Assembly (NCBI RefSeq): GCF_000816495.1
Contig: NZ_JXBK01000001.1
Span: 1,421,737 to 1,454,636, forward strand
Reading direction: 5' to 3'
DNA: 32,900 bases
DNA from: Acinetobacter harbinensis
GTDB lineage: Bacteria > Pseudomonadota > Gammaproteobacteria > Pseudomonadales > Moraxellaceae
Shown here: one piece after another, positions 27,942 through 32,900 of the stretch
Numbering within the stretch: position 1 is the stretch's first letter
Layout: every line of letters starts with the position of its first letter
The notes under the pieces: generated by a model
Seen by the model: the letters and a program-made list of their open reading frames with translations, nothing else
What the model was told of the DNA's origin: nothing
The model's database searches: none
Made by a program: the position numbers and the translations under genes

Positions 27942-27969
27942 TTGCAAGTTAGATAAAAATCTCTATACT
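27942..27969 (+). promoter_or_regulatory. Promoter of the SRP RNA gene
   Basis: TTGCAA (27942-27947), a 16-bp spacer and TATACT (27964-27969). The expected start is near 27976, a few bases before the folded RNA begins. Confidence 0.7.
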
Positions 27970-27982
27970 CTGATCTTGCAAT

Positions 27983-28092
27983 GGTAGCCCCGCTGGTGGC
28001 TTCGCAATTGTAGTCTGTGAATCCCGCCAGGACCGGAAGGTAGCAACGGTAATAGATATACGATGTGCCGGAGTTTTGCTAGTGGGGTTGCC
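27983..28092 (+). ncRNA. ffs: Signal recognition particle RNA (4.5S RNA)
   Basis: RNA core of the signal recognition particle, which binds Ffh and directs membrane proteins to the translocon. The conserved Ffh-binding tip is exact: CAGGACCGGAAGGTAGCAAC, with the GGAA tetraloop at 28035-28038. The ends pair as one long hairpin (GGTAGCCCCGCT at 27983 with AGTGGGGTTGCC ending at 28092), giving a short bacterial form of about 110 nt without an Alu domain. The exact ends are uncertain by several bases. It is transcribed opposite to its neighbours cpoB and recX; a short TTTT follows, but no separate terminator hairpin was seen. Confidence 0.95.
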
Positions 28093-28126
28093 ACCAGTTT
28101 TGATCATAATAAATTGATTTACTATT

Positions 28127-28732
28127 TTAAAAATCTTCTTCTTTTCGGCTAATTGCTTTCATAATCGCATCCATTTCAAAACCTCGATACATCAAAAACC
28201 GAACCTGTTTGGCTTTAAGCTTTGCTTCTTTTTCAATCGCCGCCCCAAATTTCTTGACCTTTAATTGATAGGCTTGTTCATGCCAATCGGTTTCTTTTAA
28301 TTCCTCTTGTATTAAGCTACTGTCAATTTTTTTGGCTTTTAAAGCCAGTTTAATGCGATTCGGTCCTTTGCCTCTTCTTTTTTGACTGGACAGCATAATC
28401 TCAGCCACACGCTGATCACTTTGATAGTTTTGTGCTGCAAACTCATCTACCAGTTTTAAAACTTCCTCACGATCTACGGCATAGAGTGCCAGTTTTTCAA
28501 TCAGCTCAGCTTTTGAATATTCGCGCCGCGTCAGTACAGCAAATGCATATGAACGTAAACGCGAGCCTGTAAGCCCTGTTGCTTTTGGGATGGGTTCATC
28601 TGCAAAATACAGCGCATCAACTTCTGCCAAATGCGTAGACAGATCTGTGGAGGCTTCTGTGGTGGGATCGTCATTCAATTCTTGCTGAAGCGCGGTGTAG
28701 TCCAATAGTTTTGGGAATTTTGCATTACTCAT
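28127..28732 (-). CDS. recX: RecA regulatory protein RecX
   Basis: Binds RecA filaments and modulates recombinase activity. 201 residues against 166 in E. coli; the extra length is an acidic N-terminal extension of about 55 residues with no recognised domain. The RecX body starts at SRLRSYAFAVLTRREYSKAE and contains three-helix repeats (LVDEFAAQNYQSDQRVAEIM, RRGKGPNRIKLALKAK, KQVRFLMYRGFEMDAIMKAI). It lies 87 bp after recA on the same strand with a terminator between them, and no good Shine-Dalgarno precedes the ATG. Expression probably comes from limited read-through of recA, as known in E. coli. Confidence 0.9.
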   Translation of the reverse strand: MSNAKFPKLLDYTALQQELNDDPTTEASTDLSTHLAEVDALYFADEPIPKATGLTGSRLRSYAFAVLTRREYSKAELIEKLALYAVDREEVLKLVDEFAAQNYQSDQRVAEIMLSSQKRRGKGPNRIKLALKAKKIDSSLIQEELKETDWHEQAYQLKVKKFGAAIEKEAKLKAKQVRFLMYRGFEMDAIMKAISRKEEDF

Positions 28733-28754
28733 AAGTCTGTTTATCGCATCTAAT

Positions 28755-28778
28755 AAAAAACGCCCCGTAGGGCGTTTT
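28755..28778 (-). terminator. Terminator between recA and recX
   Basis: AAAACGCCC (28757-28765) and GGGCGTTTT (28770-28778) around loop CGTA. On the minus strand six T residues follow. It lies 41 bp past the recA stop. Confidence 0.85.
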
Positions 28779-28819
28779 ACAGTTTAAGATTTTTAGCAGA
28801 TTAAAACAAATTGCGCGCG

Positions 28820-29863
28820 TTAAGCATCCAACAAATCTGCGTCTTCTTCCTCTTTGGTATCCACCGGTGTGGTAATTGGCGTCAAGAGTTTTTCACGAAT
28901 CAGGCGATCTAACTCTTGCGCAATTTGAGGATTTTCCTCTAAATGGCGAATGACGTTATTTTTACCTTGACCAATTTTACTGCCTTGATATGAATACCAA
29001 GCACCAGCTTTTTGTACCAACTCTTGTGCTACGGCAAGATCAACCAGTTCGCCCAGCTGATTCACGCCTTTACCGTACAAAATTTGGAATAATGCTTCTC
29101 TAAAAGGCGGTGCCATTTTATTCTTCACCACTTTAACGCGGGTTTCAGAACCTACAATTTCATCGCCTTCTTTGACTTGACCAATACGACGAATATCTAA
29201 ACGTATGGAGGCATAGAATTTAAGTGCGTTACCGCCTGTGGTGGTTTCAGGGCTACCAAACATCACACCAATCTTCATTCGGATTTGGTTAATGAAGATG
29301 ACCATGCAGTTTGAGCGTTTAGCATTACCGGTAATTTTACGTAGCGCCTGACTCATCAAACGTGCTTGTAAGCCCATATGAGAATCACCCATTTCGCCTT
29401 CAATTTCTGCACGAGGCGTAAGTGCAGCCACGGAATCGACGACGATCATATCGACTGCGCCAGAACGCACCAACATGTCGGCAATTTCAAGCGCTTGTTC
29501 ACCGTTATCGGGTTGCGATACCAGTAAATTATCCAAATCGACACCTAATTTACGCGCATATTGTGGATCTAGTGCGTGTTCAGCATCGATAAAGGCACAT
29601 GTACCACCGGCTTTTTGACACTGTGCAATGGCTTGCAGCGTCATGGTGGTTTTACCCGAAGATTCAGGACCGTAAATTTCGACAATACGTCCTTTGGGTA
29701 AGCCGCCAATACCGAGTGCAATATCAAGCGTTAACGAGCCAGTAGAGACAGCTTCAACTGCCAAAACGGTGTTATCACCCAAACGCATTACGGTATTTTT
29801 ACCAAATTGTTTTTCAATTTGGCTAAGAGCAGCATTTAGTGCCTTGCTTTTATTATCATCCAT
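28820..29863 (-). CDS. recA: RecA recombinase
   Basis: ATP-dependent strand-exchange protein for homologous recombination and DNA-damage response. 347 residues. The N-terminal polymerisation helix is followed by Walker A GPESSGKT (65-72), Walker [13 protein letters not shown], loop L1 [12 protein letters not shown], loop L2 [20 protein letters not shown], and a C-terminal domain with an acidic tail ([10 protein letters not shown]). GAGG lies 7 bases before the ATG. The leader has no LexA box, in line with the general absence of LexA in Acinetobacter. hslR lies 144 bp upstream on the same strand and recX downstream beyond a terminator. Confidence 0.98.
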   Translation of the reverse strand: MDDNKSKALNAALSQIEKQFGKNTVMRLGDNTVLAVEAVSTGSLTLDIALGIGGLPKGRIVEIYGPESSGKTTMTLQAIAQCQKAGGTCAFIDAEHALDPQYARKLGVDLDNLLVSQPDNGEQALEIADMLVRSGAVDMIVVDSVAALTPRAEIEGEMGDSHMGLQARLMSQALRKITGNAKRSNCMVIFINQIRMKIGVMFGSPETTTGGNALKFYASIRLDIRRIGQVKEGDEIVGSETRVKVVKNKMAPPFREALFQILYGKGVNQLGELVDLAVAQELVQKAGAWYSYQGSKIGQGKNNVIRHLEENPQIAQELDRLIREKLLTPITTPVDTKEEEDADLLDA

Positions 29864-29936
29864 CTTACAACCTCAAAACGATGTCACGAATCTATTAATT
29901 TCAGTGGATGTCTTACATTTAAACGTGTTCCACCCA

Positions 29937-29942
29937 AGTATA
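29937..29942 (-). promoter_or_regulatory. Candidate -10 box of recA
   Basis: TATACT on the minus strand, about 74 bp before the recA ATG. No clear -35 lies at the usual spacing. It would give a leader of roughly 65-70 nt. This is a pattern match only. Confidence 0.35.
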
Positions 29943-30007
29943 GTGACAGATTCATGCTTTATGTTCTATATCAATTCAGTCAGACGCGACAGAATATGAC
30001 GCCTAAA

Positions 30008-30448
30008 TTAATCATCATGATAAGACCAAGCTTGGTCAGATTGTTGATCATTATTGTGTTTAAATTTGCTGATCTCTCGTCGATCTTTTTTACTGGGTCG
30101 ATGTTCAGGTCGGGCTAGATTATGCAACTTTCTTTGCGTGCTAAGCAACTCTCGTCGTGCCACACTGACGTCAGTTTCTGCATATAACAGCTGCGCCATA
30201 GCTGCGCTGCCACGCTGTGCTGATAATGCATGAATCACAATTGTTTTGCGCTCAAAGCCTTGTTGAATCGTCAGTTCCATGCCCACACGGATTTCTTTAG
30301 ATACTTTGACGCGCTCACCATTGTGATGAACTTTACCGCCTTCAATAGCAGACTTAGATAAGGAGCGCGTTTTAAAGAAGCGAGCCGCCCACAGCCATTT
30401 ATCAATGCGCATGCTTTCAACGGAATGGATCGGAGACGATTTAGGCAT
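30008..30448 (-). CDS. hslR: S4-domain heat-shock protein HslR (Hsp15)
   Basis: RNA-binding protein that, in E. coli, rescues stalled 50S subunits carrying nascent chains. 146 residues. The S4 domain starts at MRIDKWLWAARFFKTRSLSK (13-32) and includes AIEGGKVHHNGERVKVSKEI. A basic tail follows (about 110-135: RPEHRPSKKDRREISKFKH). It overlaps the end of the HAD gene by 8 bp, and the yrfG-hslR pair is the same as in E. coli; hslO does not follow here. The region after it is the 144-bp recA leader. Confidence 0.92.
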   Translation of the reverse strand: MPKSSPIHSVESMRIDKWLWAARFFKTRSLSKSAIEGGKVHHNGERVKVSKEIRVGMELTIQQGFERKTIVIHALSAQRGSAAMAQLLYAETDVSVARRELLSTQRKLHNLARPEHRPSKKDRREISKFKHNNDQQSDQAWSYHDD

Positions 30449-31127
30449 ATATTTTTAAATCCTCAGCGTGTTTTAACATAACCATAAGATCGCTCAAATC
30501 CGTTAACATTGGATAGGCGCTTTCAGTTCTTACTGCTGCTAGAGATGAGGGTTGAGCAATACTGATTAAATGCTGAATGCCAAATTTTTCTGCAGCTGCA
30601 AGAACTTTTTCGGTGTCATCAATAAAATAACTAGACTTGATCTGAAACGGGTGTAAAGCCTGCAGTTTCTGCCAAAACCGGAGATCTTCCTTGGGATAAC
30701 CAATGCTTTCACTGCTGACAATGACATCAAAATATGCGGCAATTTGAGTGTGTTCAAGTTTGAATTTTAAGCCTTCACGGTCTGCATTGGTGGCAATCCA
30801 GCAAGCATAACCGTGCTGCTTTAAATATTGAAGTAATTCCAGACAGCCTGTGCGTAGCGCGACTTTGTGCTTGAATTCTTTTTGCAATGCAAGAGTATCA
30901 ACGCCAACTTTATTCGTCCAGAACTGGCTAGAATACCAATTAAGAGTATGATTGTATTGTTGATAAAATTGCAACAGCGTCTGTTTGCTCTGTTCAAGGC
31001 TACAGTCATGTGTGGCTGCATGACGAAGAGGGAGTTGATGATTCCAAATGAAATCATCATAAGCAAGATCGAGTAATGTGCCATCCATGTCGAAAATGAT
31101 GGTCGGTTTTTCTGAGTAATTTGGCAT
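30441..31127 (-). CDS. yrfG: HAD-family nucleotidase, YrfG-like (GMP/IMP phosphatase)
   Basis: Haloacid-dehalogenase phosphatase resembling E. coli YrfG, which dephosphorylates GMP and IMP. 228 residues from the ATG at 31127 (MPNYSEKPTIIFDMDG). The frame is open to an ATG at 31196, but that would add 23 unconserved residues and overlap cysQ by 56 bp. HAD motifs are complete: nucleophile D13 and D15 in DMDGTLLDL, TNADREG (motif II), GYPKED with the motif III lysine, and FIDDTEK (motif IV). The HTLNWYSSQFW segment is typical of YrfG. It is coupled to hslR by an 8-bp overlap. The start lies only 13 bp from that of divergent cysQ. Confidence 0.88.
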   Translation of the reverse strand: MPNYSEKPTIIFDMDGTLLDLAYDDFIWNHQLPLRHAATHDCSLEQSKQTLLQFYQQYNHTLNWYSSQFWTNKVGVDTLALQKEFKHKVALRTGCLELLQYLKQHGYACWIATNADREGLKFKLEHTQIAAYFDVIVSSESIGYPKEDLRFWQKLQALHPFQIKSSYFIDDTEKVLAAAEKFGIQHLISIAQPSSLAAVRTESAYPMLTDLSDLMVMLKHAEDLKIYA

Positions 31128-31140
31128 ATAAAGGTAATCT

Positions 31141-32001
31141 ATGTTTAAAACAACCAGCGCACCGCAAGATGCTTTGATTTTAAAGTTAGTCCCCATTGTG
31201 ACACAGGCGTGTGAAATTTTGCGAGCAGAATATCAGGCCTATTGTGCAGGTGAAACTTTTGCGGTGCAGAAAAAAAGTGATCATTCACCAGTGACGCAAG
31301 CTGATTATCGCGTTAATGAATTTATCACTCAAGCATTGCAAGAAAAATTCCCGCAGCTTCCGGTATTGTCAGAAGAGGGGGATAACGCCGCACGTAAGCA
31401 CTGGCAAAGTTTTTGGTTACTCGATCCTTTAGATGGCACCAAAGAGTTTTTACATAAACGGCCTGAATTTACGATTAACTTAAGCTTGGTAGACGGTGCA
31501 AAAACCACTTTTGCAATTTTAGCGGTGCCCGGTGAGCAAATGATTTATATCTGTCCTCAGCAGGGTTTGCCTTTGAAATTTGAGATACCAACTCAGCAGT
31601 GGTGGGTATATACAGAGCATCAATTGTCAACCAAAGTGCATATTGGTTTAAGCCAAAGCAGTCAGGCTCAGCCGCTCTATGTTGAATATCTCAATATCTT
31701 AAAGCGCGATGTGGAAGTTGTGGCATTAAAGGCAGGCAGCGCTTATAAATTTTGTATGATGCTTGAAGGAAAAGTTGATATTTATCCGCGTTTTCATCCG
31801 ACTTGTGAATGGGATACCAGCGCAGGGCAATGCTTGATTGAACGGATTGGCGGTGGGTTGGTCGATTTTAAAGGTCGACCATTTTTATATAATCAGCGAG
31901 ACAGCTTACTCAATGGCGGTTTCATTGCATTTAGAAATATCGAGCTGAAAAAACTGGCTTTCTTGGCGTTAGCACAGATGTCTCATTTGCCTGAAATTTA
32001 G
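31141..32001 (+). CDS. cysQ: 3'(2'),5'-bisphosphate nucleotidase CysQ
   Basis: Inositol-monophosphatase-fold enzyme that converts 3'-phosphoadenosine 5'-phosphate to AMP, recycling the by-product of sulfate assimilation and 4'-phosphopantetheine transfer. 286 residues, with about 15-20 extra N-terminal residues relative to E. coli. Metal-binding motifs are complete: SEEGD (77-81), LDPLDGTKEF (94-103) and EWDTSAG with D225. KAGSAYKFCMMLEGKVDIYPR is the family's substrate-side segment. AAAGG lies 7 bases before the ATG, which supports this start. Its promoter must overlap the start of the divergent yrfG-like gene. Confidence 0.93.
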   Translation: MFKTTSAPQDALILKLVPIVTQACEILRAEYQAYCAGETFAVQKKSDHSPVTQADYRVNEFITQALQEKFPQLPVLSEEGDNAARKHWQSFWLLDPLDGTKEFLHKRPEFTINLSLVDGAKTTFAILAVPGEQMIYICPQQGLPLKFEIPTQQWWVYTEHQLSTKVHIGLSQSSQAQPLYVEYLNILKRDVEVVALKAGSAYKFCMMLEGKVDIYPRFHPTCEWDTSAGQCLIERIGGGLVDFKGRPFLYNQRDSLLNGGFIAFRNIELKKLAFLALAQMSHLPEI

Positions 32002-32008
32002 CTGAGCA

Positions 32009-32049
32009 TGTTATAGTGATCCACCATGTTTAATTTTCTGGCTGGATCA
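32009..32049 (+). promoter_or_regulatory. Extended -10 promoter and inverted repeat before the last gene
   Basis: TGTTATAGT (32009-32017) is an extended -10 match. It overlaps an exact inverted repeat, TGATCCA (32017-32023) and TGGATCA (32043-32049), 19 bases apart, whose second arm covers the weak Shine-Dalgarno GGAT and the first base of the ATG. It could be a repressor site. Confidence 0.45.
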
Positions 32050-32810
32050 TGGCGTTAGAACTCCTCCCAAGCAGTATGCTTAAAGCAATTGATTTGCTGC
32101 CTGATGTAAAGACTCCGGTAACTTTATTTACCCGCCATTCTATTCGGGAATTGGCTGCGGGTCAGGGTTTGGCGGGCTATGATTTACAATTGACCGCACA
32201 AGGGCGTGATTTGGCGCAACAGTGGGGTCGATATTTAATCGACCATACTAATCGTAATATTCAGCATTGTATCTCTAGCCCCATTCAACGCTGCGTAGAT
32301 ACGGCGGTATTGATGATTGAAGGCGCCGATTCAAGTGTGCTTGCACAAAACACCCATTCCATTGAAATTGTTGAGCAAGGCCTATTGGTTGAGCCGGGAA
32401 GTTTTGTGCTTGATATTCAGCAAGCCGGTCCTTATTTTCAGCAGCAAGGCGCACTGGGATTTATCAATAGTTTTGTCAATAATGCCTTACCGGGAATGAA
32501 GCATCCGATTTCTGGGGTGGTGGATGTATTAGAGCTGATTTATAACACGCATCCACAGGATCATTTTGGTCTGAGTTTGGCGGTGAGTCACGACACTATT
32601 TTAGCTGCGATTATTGCGGTTATTTCTGGTCGTAATCGGGTCAGTCAAGATGATTGGCCAGAGATGATGGAAGGATTATTTGTCTGGTTTGAAGGGGATG
32701 AATTTTTAGAGTCACAGCTTAAGTGGATTTGGCGTGGAAAACTACACAGTTTGGATATTGCTCAATTTAAGCAGCAATATACTCAGCAGAAAATTAATCA
32801 GCCTCATTAA
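32049..32810 (+). CDS. Histidine phosphatase superfamily protein
   Basis: 253 residues of the histidine phosphatase (phosphoglycerate-mutase-like) superfamily, with no signal peptide. The catalytic signature TRHSIRE contains R29, H30 and R33. The later conserved arginine is R81 in SSPIQRC, and the second catalytic histidine is H181 in AVSHDTILAA. The natural substrate cannot be told from sequence; the family includes phosphoprotein, sugar-phosphate and nucleotide phosphatases. It follows cysQ by 47 bp and has its own promoter-like sequence, so it may be expressed alone or with cysQ. The Shine-Dalgarno (GGAT) is weak. Confidence 0.8.
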   Translation: MALELLPSSMLKAIDLLPDVKTPVTLFTRHSIRELAAGQGLAGYDLQLTAQGRDLAQQWGRYLIDHTNRNIQHCISSPIQRCVDTAVLMIEGADSSVLAQNTHSIEIVEQGLLVEPGSFVLDIQQAGPYFQQQGALGFINSFVNNALPGMKHPISGVVDVLELIYNTHPQDHFGLSLAVSHDTILAAIIAVISGRNRVSQDDWPEMMEGLFVWFEGDEFLESQLKWIWRGKLHSLDIAQFKQQYTQQKINQPH

Positions 32811-32900
32811 AACCTGCGCTGAATTAAAAGATCTCTCTTTTTAAGTCAGGACTGAGAGCTTGGATGAAAAATATAATCTGATATTTTCTTCACTTATTGC
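32811..32900. other. Right edge, non-coding, with weak AT-rich hairpin
   Basis: CTGA (32819-32822) and TCAG (32846-32849) enclose TTAAAAGA pairing with a T-rich arm around loop TCTC. This may end the phosphatase transcript, though the usual T-tail is missing. No further gene begins before the window ends. Confidence 0.35.

Noticed and set aside
29977..29992. CTGTCGCGTCTGACTG on the minus strand in the recA leader, as a possible LexA box
   Set aside because: The consensus needs CTGT-N8-ACAG; this ends in ACTG, so it lacks the required symmetry.

Overview
The window is a stretch of chromosome from a gammaproteobacterium, almost certainly Acinetobacter or a close relative in the Moraxellaceae. 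The evidence is the protein sequences themselves, the low-GC coding style, and gene orders typical of that group: prmA–zinc-ribbon gene–fis–purH–purD, lpxD-fabZ-lpxA with no lpxB following, and recA-recX beside hslR and a yrfG-type phosphatase. The species cannot be named from the sequence alone. No mobile element, CRISPR array, tRNA or rRNA gene was recognised. Most of the window is conserved housekeeping DNA.

Left part (1–8.8 kb), all on the minus strand. prmA, a membrane zinc-ribbon protein (DUF3426 type), fis, purH and purD are read right to left. fis, purH and purD are each followed by a hairpin terminator. Next come two tandem bile-acid:sodium symporter (BASS) family paralogues and a small exported four-cysteine protein of unknown function.

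Middle (9–14.2 kb). mnmG (tRNA wobble-uridine modification) is on the plus strand with an extended -10 promoter and a strong two-way terminator. It is followed by a small unknown protein with a CPHC motif, which converges on the minus-strand nitrogen two-component pair ntrB-ntrC.

Plus-strand envelope and translation block (14.5–26.8 kb). rimO is followed by the tightly packed run pyrH, frr, uppS, cdsA, dxr, rseP, bamA, skp, lpxD, fabZ, lpxA. It links UMP kinase and ribosome recycling to isoprenoid and undecaprenyl precursor synthesis (dxr, uppS), phospholipid synthesis (cdsA), site-2 proteolysis of envelope-stress factors (rseP), outer-membrane protein assembly (bamA, skp) and lipid A/fatty acid synthesis (lpxD, fabZ, lpxA). 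A terminator closes it.

Right part (26.9–32.9 kb). A cpoB/ybgF homologue (minus) and the plus-strand signal recognition particle RNA gene are followed by recX, recA, hslR and a HAD nucleotidase on the minus strand. cysQ diverges from the nucleotidase with only 13 bp between start codons, followed by a histidine-phosphatase family gene.

No clear new biological system is present. The best leads are: the second BASS transporter, which lacks the family's sodium-site glutamate; strong hairpins in the first codons of both lpxD and lpxA; perfect inverted repeats in the fis leader and between the BASS genes; two small unknown proteins; and an inverted repeat that brackets the promoter-to-start region of the last gene.
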